A DNA stretch of 64,000 nt from Streptomyces genisteinicus (GTDB taxonomy: Bacteria > Actinomycetota > Actinomycetes > Streptomycetales > Streptomycetaceae). Under the pieces are notes generated by a model. It searched no databases. It was not told where the DNA came from and was given only the letters and a program-made list of their open reading frames with translations. Below, piece by piece: positions 40,059 to 49,488 of this stretch. The stretch covers positions 2,335,501-2,399,500 of the forward strand of contig NZ_CP060825.1 in assembly GCF_014489615.1 (NCBI RefSeq), given 5' to 3'. Made by a program: the position numbers and the translations under genes. Every line of letters starts with the position of its first letter. Position 1 is the first letter of the stretch.

Positions 40059-40165
40059 GCCCCCGACCCTATGGCCCCCGGGGCTCCGTGCGCCGGGGGC
40101 CTCCGGGACGGCCGACGGGCGAGGGCGCCGGTGTCAAGCGCGTCAATGGGTGTCAGCACTCATTG

Positions 40166-40188
40166 TTGCCATGTAAATCATTTGGCAA
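40166..40188. promoter_or_regulatory. Operator-like dyad between the HD protein and the antiporter
   Basis: TTGCCA and TGGCAA form a perfect 6-bp inverted repeat spaced by 11 AT-rich bases, about 76 bases before the antiporter start and 108 bases before the HD-protein start. The size and symmetry fit a dimeric MarR- or TetR-type repressor. No regulator gene is adjacent. Confidence 0.55.
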
Positions 40189-40241
40189 ACTAAACATTGA
40201 CGCTTCCTTGACACCCTCATGACTGAACGGAGGACAAGCCC

Positions 40242-41531
40242 ATCGGACACGCGGACACCCTCATCGCCATGGGCGGGGCCTTCCTCGCCGCCGCCGTCCT
40301 CGCCCGCCTCGGCGGGCGGATCGGCCTGCCCACCATCCCCCTGTTCATCCTGGCCGGGATCATCCTCGGCCCGCACACGCCCGGCGTCGTGCTCATCTCC
40401 GACCCGCACGACCTGGAGATGCTCTCCGCGCTCGGTCTCGTGCTGCTGCTCTTCTACCTGGGCCTCGAGTTCCATCTGGACGACCTCAAAGCGGGCGGCC
40501 GCAAGATGGCCGTCGCCGGGGGGACCTATCTCGCGCTGAACGTCGGAGCGGGCCTCGCCTTCGGCTTCGCGCTCGGCTGGGGCACCTCCGAGGCGCTGGT
40601 GCTCGCCGGTGTGCTCGGGATCTCCTCGTCGGCGATCGTGACGAAGGTCCTGGTCGACACGGGCCGGCTCGGCAACCGTGAGACCCGGCCGGTCCTCGGC
40701 ATCATCGTCGTCGAGGACATCTTCCTCGCCCTCTACCTCGCCGCCCTCCAGCCCATCCTCTCCGGCGCCGACAGCCTCGCCGCAGCCGTCGGCGACGGCG
40801 CCAAGGCCTTCGCCTTCCTGCTCCTGCTCGCCCTCGCCGCCCGCTTCGGCACCCGGCTCGTCGGCCGCCTCTTCTCCACCCCCGACGACGAACTCCTCGT
40901 CATCTCCTTCCTCGGCGCCGCCGTCTTCGTGGCCGGGGTCTCGGAGTGGTTCGGCGTCGCGGACGCGATCGGCGCCTTCATGGTCGGCCTGATGCTCGGC
41001 AGCACCTCGTCCGGCGAGCGCATCCGCAAGCTGGTGCACCCGCTGCGCGACGCGTTCGGGGCCATCTTCTTCTTCGCCTTCGGCCTCTCGATCGACCCCG
41101 GCGACCTGCCGGTCGTCCTGTGGCCGGTCCTCGCCGCGGTCGCCGTGACCCTGGTGATGAACGTGCTCGCCGGCGTCGCGGCCGCCCGGCTCTACCGGTT
41201 CCACCGGCAGGAGGCCGCCAACATCTCCACCACCCTGCTGGCCCGCGGCGAGTTCGCGCTGATCATGGCCACCATGGCCGCAGCGGCGGGACTCGACTCC
41301 CGGCTCTCCCCGTTCATCGCGGGCTACGTCCTGCTGCTCGCCGTCCTCGGACCGCTCGCGGCCGGCCGCTCGCACTGGCTGGCGCGCATCCTGCCGGGAC
41401 GCGACAGCGACGACGGCGACGGCGACGGCGACGGGAAGGAGAAACGCGTCGGGGACGGCGGGGAGGACGCCGGGCACGGCGCCGGACTCATCCCCGGCGG
41501 CACAGCAGCAGCAGCGCCCGGTCGTCGTTGA
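40242..41531 (+). CDS. CPA2-family cation:proton antiporter (probable ATC start)
   Basis: About 429 aa from ATC 40242, or 420 aa from ATG 40269. GGAGG at 40229-40233 is 8 bases before ATC but 35 before ATG; an in-frame stop at 40224 excludes any other start except an ACG inside the ribosome-binding site. Some 12 membrane helices are present, with typical KefB-like sequence (LGLVLLLFYLGLEFHLDDL, LGISSSAIVTKVLVDTG, GIIVVEDIFLALYL, GVADAIGAFMVGLMLG). No TrkA-N regulatory domain follows; the tail is short and Asp/Gly-rich. It exchanges K+ or Na+ for protons. The 3' end overlaps the convergent phosphatase gene by 44 bases. Confidence 0.88.
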   Translation: MGHADTLIAMGGAFLAAAVLARLGGRIGLPTIPLFILAGIILGPHTPGVVLISDPHDLEMLSALGLVLLLFYLGLEFHLDDLKAGGRKMAVAGGTYLALNVGAGLAFGFALGWGTSEALVLAGVLGISSSAIVTKVLVDTGRLGNRETRPVLGIIVVEDIFLALYLAALQPILSGADSLAAAVGDGAKAFAFLLLLALAARFGTRLVGRLFSTPDDELLVISFLGAAVFVAGVSEWFGVADAIGAFMVGLMLGSTSSGERIRKLVHPLRDAFGAIFFFAFGLSIDPGDLPVVLWPVLAAVAVTLVMNVLAGVAAARLYRFHRQEAANISTTLLARGEFALIMATMAAAAGLDSRLSPFIAGYVLLLAVLGPLAAGRSHWLARILPGRDSDDGDGDGDGKEKRVGDGGEDAGHGAGLIPGGTAAAAPGRR

Positions 41532-42651
41532 CGTCCTTGGCCACGGACTCGATCAGGTGCCACGCGGCGCCCTCGAAGCCCGAACCCACATAGCGGTCGG
41601 CCTCGCCGGTGAGCCGGTCGATGCCCTCGCCGATGTCCCGCCCCGACGCCTCCACCAGCCCGTCGGTGAACAGCATCAGCACGTCGCCGGGGCGCAGGGA
41701 ACCCTTCACCGGGTCGAACTGCGCCCCGTCGTAGATCCCGAGCAGCGGCCCCTCGGCCGCCTTCTCCTCCCAGCGGCCGCTGCCCGCGTGGAGCTGGAGC
41801 GCCGGAAGGTGGCCGGCGGAGAGCAGCTCGTAGTCGCCCGAGTCGAGGTCCAGCACCAGGTGGACGGAGGTGGCGAAGCCCTCGTCCCAGTCCTGCCGCA
41901 GCAGATACGCGTTGGCGGCCGGCAGGAAGCCGTGCGGCGGCAGGGAGCCGAGGAGCCCGCCGAAGGCGCCGGACAGGAGCAGCGCCCGGGAGGCCGCGTC
42001 CATGCCCTTGCCGGACACGTCGGTGAGCACGACCTCCAGGGTCCGGCCGCCGGAGGTGCGGGCGGCGACCACGAAGTCGCCGGAGAAGGACTGGCCGCCG
42101 GCCGGACGCAGCGACATCTCGCGGTGCCAGCCCTGCGGCAGCCTGGGCAGGGCGGACTGGACCCTGATCCGCTCGCGCAGGTCGAAGAGCATGGTGCCGC
42201 CCCGCCGCCACGGCACGCCGACCCGGGCCCGGAACTGGGCTATGAGGAGTCCGAAGAGACCGCAGGCGGCGACCGCGAGGACGGTTCCCGGGGTGACCCC
42301 GGCCGGCCCCTCGGTGTACGGGCCGAGGACGGCGGACTCCACGATCAGTCCGGCGGCCGCGGCGGCGTACAGGGCGAGCAGGCTCGCGGGGCGCAGCAGC
42401 AGCCCGCCGGCCACGATCGGCAGCACCAGGACCACCGGCGAGCACCAGACGGGGTTGGTGACGGTGGCCCACACGATGGCGGGCACGGTCAGCATCAGCC
42501 CGGCGAGTGCCAGACGGTCGGAGCCGTCGCCGCGGAAGTAGTCGACGGCGGAACGGCGCAGCGCGGTGCGGGCCCGGTGCCAGGCTTTGCGCATCCGGGC
42601 CGTGAGCGAGTCTGCTGTCGTGCGGCGGGCCACCCGGTGGACCCTATCCAT
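41488..42651 (-). CDS. Membrane-anchored SpoIIE-type PP2C phosphatase
   Basis: 387 aa from ATG 42651 (MDRVHRVARRTT); the frame stays open further upstream antisense to the next gene, but that part is not coding. A basic N-terminus is followed by about four membrane helices (48-125). The RsbU/SpoIIE catalytic domain (about 160-387) has GDFVVAA, the metal site VLTDVSGKGMDA, LLSAGHLPALQL and LMLFTDGLVEA. It should dephosphorylate an anti-anti-sigma factor, so it likely feeds a partner-switching pathway of a SigB-like factor. No PAS, GAF or kinase domain is attached; the signal may be sensed by the membrane part. No sigma or anti-sigma gene is adjacent. Confidence 0.92.
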   Translation of the reverse strand: MDRVHRVARRTTADSLTARMRKAWHRARTALRRSAVDYFRGDGSDRLALAGLMLTVPAIVWATVTNPVWCSPVVLVLPIVAGGLLLRPASLLALYAAAAAGLIVESAVLGPYTEGPAGVTPGTVLAVAACGLFGLLIAQFRARVGVPWRRGGTMLFDLRERIRVQSALPRLPQGWHREMSLRPAGGQSFSGDFVVAARTSGGRTLEVVLTDVSGKGMDAASRALLLSGAFGGLLGSLPPHGFLPAANAYLLRQDWDEGFATSVHLVLDLDSGDYELLSAGHLPALQLHAGSGRWEEKAAEGPLLGIYDGAQFDPVKGSLRPGDVLMLFTDGLVEASGRDIGEGIDRLTGEADRYVGSGFEGAAWHLIESVAKDVNDDRALLLLCRRG

Positions 42652-42738
42652 CCGTCCGCCATCCGTGCAGGGGTACCCCGAGACATTGCGTTCGATATCG
42701 GGTCGCGACCCCCTGGGGACGGCTGGTAGGGATGGCCC

Positions 42739-43968
42739 ATGACGACACAGCTGAGGCCGCTCGCGCGGTCCGAATGGGACCGGTGGTTCGGCAGGCTGGA
42801 GCTGGCGTTCGGCGGGGTGGCCCAGGACCCGGAGGAGCGCCGCCTCTGGGAGGAGCTGACCGAGCCGGACCGCTCGATCGGCGTCTGGGACGGTGACGAG
42901 TGCGTCGGCACGGCCGGGTCGTTCGGCTTCCGTCTCGCCGTGCCCGGTGGCGGACACGTGCCCGCGGCGGGCGTGACGATGGTCAGTGTGGCGGCCACCC
43001 ACCGGCGGCGCGGCATCCTCACCTCGATGATGCGCAGTCAGCTCGACGGTCTCCGGGGCCGGGGCGAGCCGCTCGCGGTGCTGACGGCGTCCGAGCCGGA
43101 GATCTACGGCCGCTTCGGGTACGGGACGGCGACCCATCAGCTCACCGTGGAGATCGACTCCTCGCGGGTGCGCGTGGCCGTGCCGCCGGGCGCGGAGGAC
43201 GTGCGTCTGCGGTTCGTGCCGCCCGGCGACGGGGCCGCCGCCTGCGAGCGGATCTACCGGGCGACGACCGGCTCGCGGCCCGGGGCGCCCGCCCGCAGCC
43301 CCGGCTGGGAGCGGCTGCCGCTGCTCGACCCGCCCTCCGGGCGCGAGGGCGGGTCGCCGCTCCTGTGCGTGCTCGCCGAGCGGGCCGGCGAGGCGGTGGG
43401 CTACGTCCGCTTCCACAACAGGCCGCACTGGACGGCGGAGGGGCCCGCGGGGTCGGTCCTGGTGCGCGACGTCGAGGCGGCCGAACCCGCGGTCTACGCG
43501 GCGCTGTGGCGGTTCCTCTGCGGGATCGACCTGACGACGTCGGTGCGCTCGCGGAACCGGCCGGTGGACGATCCCCTGCTCCACCTCGTCTCCGACGTGC
43601 GGCGCTGCGGGGTGCGGGTGCGGGACTCGCTGCATCTGCGCCCGGTCGAGGTGGGTGCGGCGCTCGGGGCGCGCACGTACCAGGTGCCGCTCGACGTGGT
43701 GCTCGACGTGGAGGACGCCTTCTGTCCCTGGAACGCGGGGCGCTGGCGGCTCACGGGCGGTCCCGGTGGGGCGGCCTGCGTCCGGACCGGGGACGCGCCC
43801 GATCTGGCGCTGTCCGTGCGGGAGTTGGGCGCGGCCTATCTGGGCGGGGTGTCGCTGGTGTCGCTGGCCGGCGCGGGGCGGGTCCGGGAGCTGCGCGGGG
43901 GCGCGCTCGGCGCGGCGTCGCTCGCGTTCGGGTCGGCGGTCGCCCCGTGGCTGCCGCACGGCTTCTGA
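42739..43968 (+). CDS. Eis-like GNAT N-acetyltransferase
   Basis: 409 aa. The N-terminal GNAT fold has the acetyl-CoA site VSVAATHRRRGILTSMM (about residues 80-96) and the following LTASEPEIYGRFGYG. The middle GNAT-like domain and the C-terminal SCP2-like domain (ending with a carboxyl-terminal Phe, WLPHGF) match the Eis architecture, in which the terminal carboxylate is catalytic. Mycobacterial Eis acetylates aminoglycosides and lysines at several positions. Here the target is unknown; resistance is possible but not shown. It is divergent from the phosphatase with 87 bases between. Confidence 0.92.
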   Translation: MTTQLRPLARSEWDRWFGRLELAFGGVAQDPEERRLWEELTEPDRSIGVWDGDECVGTAGSFGFRLAVPGGGHVPAAGVTMVSVAATHRRRGILTSMMRSQLDGLRGRGEPLAVLTASEPEIYGRFGYGTATHQLTVEIDSSRVRVAVPPGAEDVRLRFVPPGDGAAACERIYRATTGSRPGAPARSPGWERLPLLDPPSGREGGSPLLCVLAERAGEAVGYVRFHNRPHWTAEGPAGSVLVRDVEAAEPAVYAALWRFLCGIDLTTSVRSRNRPVDDPLLHLVSDVRRCGVRVRDSLHLRPVEVGAALGARTYQVPLDVVLDVEDAFCPWNAGRWRLTGGPGGAACVRTGDAPDLALSVRELGAAYLGGVSLVSLAGAGRVRELRGGALGAASLAFGSAVAPWLPHGF

Positions 43969-44000
43969 CCGGGCGCCGCGGACGGGGAGCGGGGCAGGGG

Positions 44001-44054
44001 TGCGGCGCGGCGGCCGGAGAGCCGGGCTGCGGCGCGGCGGCCGGAGGGCCGGGG
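44001..44054. repeat. 27-bp tandem duplication after the Eis-like gene
   Basis: Two adjacent copies (44001-44027, 44028-44054) match at 25 of 27 positions. They lie between convergent stops (43968 and 44066). Each is G/C-only with small self-complementary parts. Confidence 0.8.
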
Positions 44055-44065
44055 TGCGGGTCCGG

Positions 44066-44871
44066 TCAGCGCTGGCAGCCGGGGCACCAGAAGAGGTTGC
44101 GGGCGGCGAGCGCGGCGGTGCTGATCTCGCCGCCGCAGATGTGGCAGGCCTGCCGGGCCCGGCGGTAGACGTAGACCTCGCCGCCGTGGTCGTCGACGCG
44201 CGGCGGGCGGCCCATCGCCTCGGGGGTGTGCTCGGGGCGGACGGTGTCGATGCGGTTGTCGCGCACGCCGTCGCGCATCAGGGCGGCCAGGTCGGCCCAG
44301 AGGGCGTCCCATGCACGCCGGGTGAGGTCCCGGCCCGCCCGGTAGGGGTCGATGCCGTGCCGGAAGAGGACCTCGGCGCGGTAGACGTTGCCGACGCCCG
44401 CGACGACCTTCTGGTCCATCAGCAGGGCGGCGACGGAGGTGCGGGAGCGGGAGACGCGGGCCCAGGCGCGGCCGGGGTCGTCGCCGGGGCGCAGCGGGTC
44501 GGGGCCGAGGCGGTCGTGCACCGCCTGCTTCTCGCCGTCCGTGAGCAGGACGCAGGCCGTGGGGCCCCGCAGGTCGACCCAGGACTGCCGGTCGGCCAGG
44601 CGGAGCCTGACCGTGTCGGTGGGCGGCGGGGCGGGGGCGTCGCCGAAGGTCACCTTGCCGAAGAGGCCGAGGTGGATGTGGACCCATGCGCCGCGCGGGA
44701 ATCCGAGGAAGAGGTGCTTGCCGTGGGCCTCGGTGCGTTCGAGGACCGTGCCGTCGAGCAGCGCGGCGGAGTCGGTGAACCTGCCCTGGGGGCTGGTCAC
44801 CCGCACGGACCGGCCGCCGAACCGTTCCCGGTAGTCGGCGGCCAGTCGGTGGATCGTGTGCCCTTCGGGCA

Positions 44872-44872
<1 letters not shown>
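44066..44872 (-). CDS. nei: Fpg/Nei family DNA glycosylase
   Basis: 268 aa. The N-terminus (M)PEGHTIHRLA gives the catalytic Pro and Glu after Met removal; PEGHT rather than PELPE points to the Nei (endonuclease VIII) side. The helix-two-turn-helix region and a C-terminal zinc finger (CHICGGEI ... CPGCQR) complete the fold. Such enzymes excise oxidised bases with AP-lyase activity. Its ATG overlaps the rpiB stop (TGATG at 44874-44870), so the two are translationally coupled. Confidence 0.94.
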
Positions 44873-45366
<494 letters not shown>

Positions 45367-45535
45367 GGTTCGAGTGTGGCACGGGGGGCAGGCGCAGTCC
45401 GTCGCGGGGCCGTGCCGGGCACGCGGCGACGTGACGAGCGCAACGAAACGGAATCGGGTCTTCCGTACTGGGCCGTACTGAGCTTCAATTCCCGAGTTCG
45501 TAACCCGAGCGGCACCAAGACATAAGGATTCGTCC
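45367..45535. promoter_or_regulatory. Divergent promoter region, rpiB and amino-acid permease
   Basis: 169 bases. The permease start has AAGGA eight bases upstream. The 45430-45520 part is AT-richer (for example acgaaacggaatcgg and gagcttcaattcccg) and should hold the permease promoter. No repeat or dyad stands out. Confidence 0.35.
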
Positions 45536-46978
45536 ATGACGTCGCAGACGACCCTCACAAAGGAAGGCGGCCAGTCCCCCACTCCGGGACAGCCGCCGTC
45601 CGCAGACGGTCTCAAGGCCGGTCTCAAGAACCGTCATCTGTCCATGATCGCCATCGGCGGGGTCATCGGAGCCGGCCTGTTCGTCGGCTCCAGCTCCGGC
45701 ATCGCCGCCGCCGGCCCCGCGATCCTCGTGTCGTACGCGCTCGTCGGCCTGATGGTCGTCCTGGTCATGCGGATGCTCGGCGAGATGGCCGCGGCCAGCC
45801 CGAACTCCGGCTCCTTCTCCGCCTACGCCGACCGCGCGCTGGGCCGCTGGGCCGGCTTCTCCATCGGCTGGCTGTACTGGTTCTTCTGGGTCGTGGTGCT
45901 GGCCGTCGAGGCGACGGCCGGCGCGGTGATCCTGGAGGGCTGGATCCCGGCCGTGCCCCAGTGGGCCTGGGCGCTGATCGTCATGGTGGTGCTGACCGCC
46001 ACCAACCTGGCCTCCGTCGCCTCCTACGGCGAGTTCGAGTTCTGGTTCGCCGGCATCAAGGTCGTCGCCATCGGCGCCTTCGTGGTGATCGGCCTGCTGG
46101 CCGTCTTCGGCGTGCTGCCCGGCTCCGACAACCCGGGAGCGGGATTCGCCCATCTGACGGACACCGGCGGGTTCATGCCGCACGGCGCGGGATCCATCCT
46201 CACGGGTGTCCTGCTGGTCGTCTTCTCCTTCATGGGCAGCGAGATCGTCACCCTGGCGGCCGGCGAGTCGGAGGACCCGCGGCGCGCGGTCACGAAGGCG
46301 ACCAACAGCGTCATCTGGCGGATCGCCGTCTTCTACCTCGGCTCGATCTTCGTGGTGCTGACGCTGCTGCCGTGGAACGACGAGAGCATCCAGGAGAAGG
46401 GCAGCTACGTCGCCGCCCTGGACTCCATCGGCATCGCCCACGCCGGGCAGATCATGAACGTCATCATCCTGACCGCCGTGCTCTCCTGCCTGAACTCCGG
46501 CCTCTACACGGCCTCCCGGATGGCGTTCTCGCTCGGCGAGCGCGGCGACGCCCCCAAGGCGTTCGCGAAGGTCAACGCCAAGGGCGTGCCGACCGCGGCC
46601 ATCCTCGGCTCGGTGGTCTTCGGATTCGTCGCCGTCTTCTTCAACTACATGTGGAAGGACACGGTCTTCCTCTTCCTGCTCAACTCCTCGGGCGCGGTGG
46701 CGCTCTTCGTCTGGCTGGTCATCTGCTTCACCCAGCTGCGGATGCGCGGCATCCTGCTGCGCGAGGCGCCGGAGAAGCTGACCGTGAAGATGTGGCTCTT
46801 CCCGTACCTCACCTGGGCCGCGGCCGCGGGCATCGTCTTCGTGCTGGTCTACATGGTCTTCGACGACGCCAACCGCGAGGTGGCGCTGCTGTCGATGCTG
46901 GTCGCCGCGATCGTGGTCACCATCGGCCTGGTGCTGGACCGGCGGCGCAGGAACGCCGCGCAGGTCACCTCCGGCTGA
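45536..46978 (+). CDS. Amino-acid permease, APC superfamily (copy 1)
   Basis: 480 aa with about 12 membrane helices. The APC signature is RHLSMIAIGGVIGAGLFVGS (near residue 36), then the AAT-family segment ANSGSFSAYADRALGRWAGF (in pieces: SPNSGSFSAYAD, GRWAGF) and FEFWFAGIKV. It belongs to the GabP/AnsP/CycA-like amino-acid:proton symporters; the substrate cannot be read from sequence. Two relatives follow at 47919 and 49489. It ends in a terminator shared with bioY. Confidence 0.92.
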   Translation: MTSQTTLTKEGGQSPTPGQPPSADGLKAGLKNRHLSMIAIGGVIGAGLFVGSSSGIAAAGPAILVSYALVGLMVVLVMRMLGEMAAASPNSGSFSAYADRALGRWAGFSIGWLYWFFWVVVLAVEATAGAVILEGWIPAVPQWAWALIVMVVLTATNLASVASYGEFEFWFAGIKVVAIGAFVVIGLLAVFGVLPGSDNPGAGFAHLTDTGGFMPHGAGSILTGVLLVVFSFMGSEIVTLAAGESEDPRRAVTKATNSVIWRIAVFYLGSIFVVLTLLPWNDESIQEKGSYVAALDSIGIAHAGQIMNVIILTAVLSCLNSGLYTASRMAFSLGERGDAPKAFAKVNAKGVPTAAILGSVVFGFVAVFFNYMWKDTVFLFLLNSSGAVALFVWLVICFTQLRMRGILLREAPEKLTVKMWLFPYLTWAAAAGIVFVLVYMVFDDANREVALLSMLVAAIVVTIGLVLDRRRRNAAQVTSG

Positions 46979-46992
46979 CCCCCTCCACGCAG

Positions 46993-47032
46993 ACAACAGC
47001 CCCGGTCCGCAGGCGCGGACCGGGGCTGTTGT
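46993..47032. terminator. Bidirectional terminator between permease 1 and bioY
   Basis: Perfect 18-bp stem (46993-47010 with 47015-47032) and 4-base loop between convergent stops at 46978 (+) and 47048 (-). Confidence 0.9.
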
Positions 47033-47047
47033 CCCGTGGAGGCGGGC

Positions 47048-47635
47048 TCAGCCCTGGCGGCGGCCCACGAGCTTCCAGGCGGCCGGAAGCGCGCCCATCG
47101 CGAGGGCGGCCTTCAGGGCGTCGCCGATGAGGAACGGCACCAGACCGGCCGAGACGGCGGCGGGCAGCGACATGCCGGTGGCGAGCGCCAGGTAGGGGAC
47201 GCCCACCGCGTAGATGATCACCGAGCCGAGCACCATCGAACCGGCGGTGCGCAGCACGGTGCGGTCGGCTCCGCGGCGGGCCAGGGCGCCGACGACGGTG
47301 GCGGCCAGCAGCATGCCGAGGATGTAGCCGAAGGACGGCATGGACCAGCCCGAGGCGCCCTCGGCGAACCACGGCATGCCCGCCATGCCGGCGACGGCGT
47401 AGAGCGCGAGCGAGGCGAAGCCGCGGCGGGCGCCGAGCGCGGTGCCGACCAGCAGGGCGGCGAAGGTCTGGCCGGAGACCGGGACCGGGGAGCCGGGGAC
47501 CGGGACGGCGATCTGGGCCGCGAGGCCGGTGAGGACGGCGCCGCCCGCGACCAGGGCGATGTCCCGCACCCGGGAGGCGGGGACCAGATCGGCCAGGACG
47601 ATGCCGGGTCGGACGGGGGCGGCAGCAGTGCTCAT
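47048..47635 (-). CDS. bioY: Biotin transporter BioY
   Basis: 195 aa from ATG 47635 (MSTAAAPVRPG); the in-frame ATG at 47707 adds an unlikely 24-residue leader. Six membrane helices; family blocks AQIAVPVPGSPVPVSGQT, LGARRGFASLALY and PSFGYILGMLLAA. BioY is the substrate-binding S component of an ECF transporter or works alone. No bioM/bioN (ECF ATPase and T component) is nearby, so it may use a shared ECF module or act solo. Confidence 0.95.
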   Translation of the reverse strand: MSTAAAPVRPGIVLADLVPASRVRDIALVAGGAVLTGLAAQIAVPVPGSPVPVSGQTFAALLVGTALGARRGFASLALYAVAGMAGMPWFAEGASGWSMPSFGYILGMLLAATVVGALARRGADRTVLRTAGSMVLGSVIIYAVGVPYLALATGMSLPAAVSAGLVPFLIGDALKAALAMGALPAAWKLVGRRQG

Positions 47636-47918
47636 CGGGGTCTCCGCGAGGTGAGGGCAGGTGGGAACAGGCCGACCGTAGCCCAGGGCGACCGGCCGGA
47701 TCACCATCAGCCGCCGACAAAGCGGCGGTTGAGGTGTTGGTGGAGATCACACAAAGGCCCGTCGCCACACACGAGTCGGCGTGATGCTCGTCACTGAGGT
47801 CCCGGGCCTGGCAGTCGGCTTTGCGCGGCGGGCCCGCGCTGCCCGAGACTGTAGGGAATCCATAACCGCACCCGAGCCCCCGCCACCGCACCCGAGTGAA
47901 CCGAGAGCACCCCGCACC
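47636..47918. promoter_or_regulatory. Divergent region, bioY and permease 2
   Basis: 283 bases. A small hairpin (gccgc-n7-gcggc) lies at about 47711-47727, and AT-richer sequence (ggagatcacacaaagg) at about 47740-47760. No recognised BioQ or BirA site was found. Confidence 0.3.
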
Positions 47919-49295
47919 ATGCACGACGCGTCGCCCCGGGCCGTGACCGAGCCCCTTGAACACGGCCTCCAGCAGCGTCATCTGACGATGCTGGGACTGG
48001 GCGGGGTGATCGGCGCAGGGCTCTTCGTCGGTTCCGGCGCCGGCATCGCGGTCGCCGGCCCCGCCATCGTCGTCTCCTATCTGATCGCCGGCACGCTGGC
48101 GATGCTGGTGATGCGGATGCTCGGCGAGATGTCGGCGGCGATGCCGGCGTCCGGCTCCTTCTCGGTGCACGCCGAGCGCGCCCTCGGACGGTGGGCGGGC
48201 TTCAGCGCGGGCTGGCTGTACTGGTTCCTGCTCGTGGTGGTGCTGGCGGCCGAGGCGACCGCTGCCGCGCAGATCGCGCACGGCTGGGCGCCGTCGGTGC
48301 CGCAGTGGGGCTGGGTGCTCGTCTTCATGGTGGTGTTCACCGCCGCCAACCTCACCGCCGTGCGCAACTTCGGCGAGTTCGAGTTCTGGTTCGCCGCGCT
48401 CAAGGTCGGCGCCCTGGTGCTCTTCCTGCTGCTCGGCACCCTCGCGGTCTTCGGCGTCCTCCCGGACACCGAGCCCGTCGGCCTCTCCCATCTCGCCGGC
48501 GACGGCGGGTTCCTGCCGAACGGCTGGTCCGGCGTGGTCTCCGGGGTGCTGGTCGTCGTCTTCGCGTTCGGCGGCCTGGAGGTCGTCACGATCGCCGCGG
48601 CCGAGACCGCGGACCCGGCCCGTGCCGTCGGGCGGGCGGTGCGCAGCGCGGTCGTGCGGATCCTCTTCTTCTACGTCGGCTCGATGCTGGTGATCGTGAC
48701 GGTGCTGCCGTGGACGGCGCAGCAGGCGGGCGTCAGCCCCTTCGTCGCCGTGCTCGACTCGGTCGGCGTGCCGAGCGCGGGCCGGATCATGGAGATCGTG
48801 GTCTTCGTGGCGCTGCTGTCGGCCCTCAACGCCAACCTCTACGGCTCCTCCCGCATGATCTTCTCCCTGGCGGAGCGCCGGGAGGCGCCCCGGGGCCTGC
48901 TCGCCGTCTCCGGCGGCGGGGTGCCGCGGCGGGCGGTGCTCGCCTCGGTGGCGTTCGGCTTCGTCTCCGTCCTGCTCAACCTGAAGTGGCCGGACGCGGT
49001 GTTCGCCTACATGCTCAACGCCGTCGGCGCGGTGCTGCTCTTCGTCTGGGCGCTGATCGCGGTGTCGCAGCTGCGGCTGCGCCGGCGCATCGAGCGGGAG
49101 GCGCCCGAAGCCCTCGCGCTGCGGATGTGGGCCTTCCCCTGGCTCACCTGGGCGGCGCTCGCGGCCATGGCGGCCGTGCTGGTGCTGATGCTGTTCGACG
49201 ACGGGGCACGGCCGCAGCTGCTGTGGTCCGCCGGGGCGGCCGGCGCCGTGCTGCTGGTGTCCGGCGTGCGCGAGCTGCGCGCCCGGCGCCGCTGA
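47919..49295 (+). CDS. Amino-acid permease, APC superfamily (copy 2)
   Basis: 458 aa from ATG 47919 (MHDASPRAVTEPLEHG); 46 upstream in-frame residues are ignored as low-quality and unlike the paralogues. The signature QRHLTMLGLGGVIGAGLFVG and the blocks ASGSFSVHAERALGRW and FGEFEFWFAALKVG are nearly the same as in copies 1 and 3. About 12 membrane helices. Substrate not assignable. It has its own promoter region, with about 190 bases before copy 3. Confidence 0.92.
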   Translation: MHDASPRAVTEPLEHGLQQRHLTMLGLGGVIGAGLFVGSGAGIAVAGPAIVVSYLIAGTLAMLVMRMLGEMSAAMPASGSFSVHAERALGRWAGFSAGWLYWFLLVVVLAAEATAAAQIAHGWAPSVPQWGWVLVFMVVFTAANLTAVRNFGEFEFWFAALKVGALVLFLLLGTLAVFGVLPDTEPVGLSHLAGDGGFLPNGWSGVVSGVLVVVFAFGGLEVVTIAAAETADPARAVGRAVRSAVVRILFFYVGSMLVIVTVLPWTAQQAGVSPFVAVLDSVGVPSAGRIMEIVVFVALLSALNANLYGSSRMIFSLAERREAPRGLLAVSGGGVPRRAVLASVAFGFVSVLLNLKWPDAVFAYMLNAVGAVLLFVWALIAVSQLRLRRRIEREAPEALALRMWAFPWLTWAALAAMAAVLVLMLFDDGARPQLLWSAGAAGAVLLVSGVRELRARRR

Positions 49296-49488
49296 CGCCG
49301 GCGGTCCCGCCGTGAGCCGGTGACGACGGCCGGTCCCACCGAGGCCGGCGCGGGGATCCGCCCGGTGTCGGCGTGGTGGCGTTGTGTGAACCTCGTGACC
49401 GTATAGCGGACATCCGTTCCCCCTGAGCGGATGCCATGGCCAGACTGTCGGCTGCTCCTCCGTCTCAGCCAATGAACAGGGCCCGCTC

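Noticed and set aside
41488..43959. Long form (823 residues) of the SpoIIE-type phosphatase
   Set aside because: The extra N-terminal ~435 residues are antisense to the Eis-like gene and low-complexity. ATG 42651 gives a normal membrane phosphatase.
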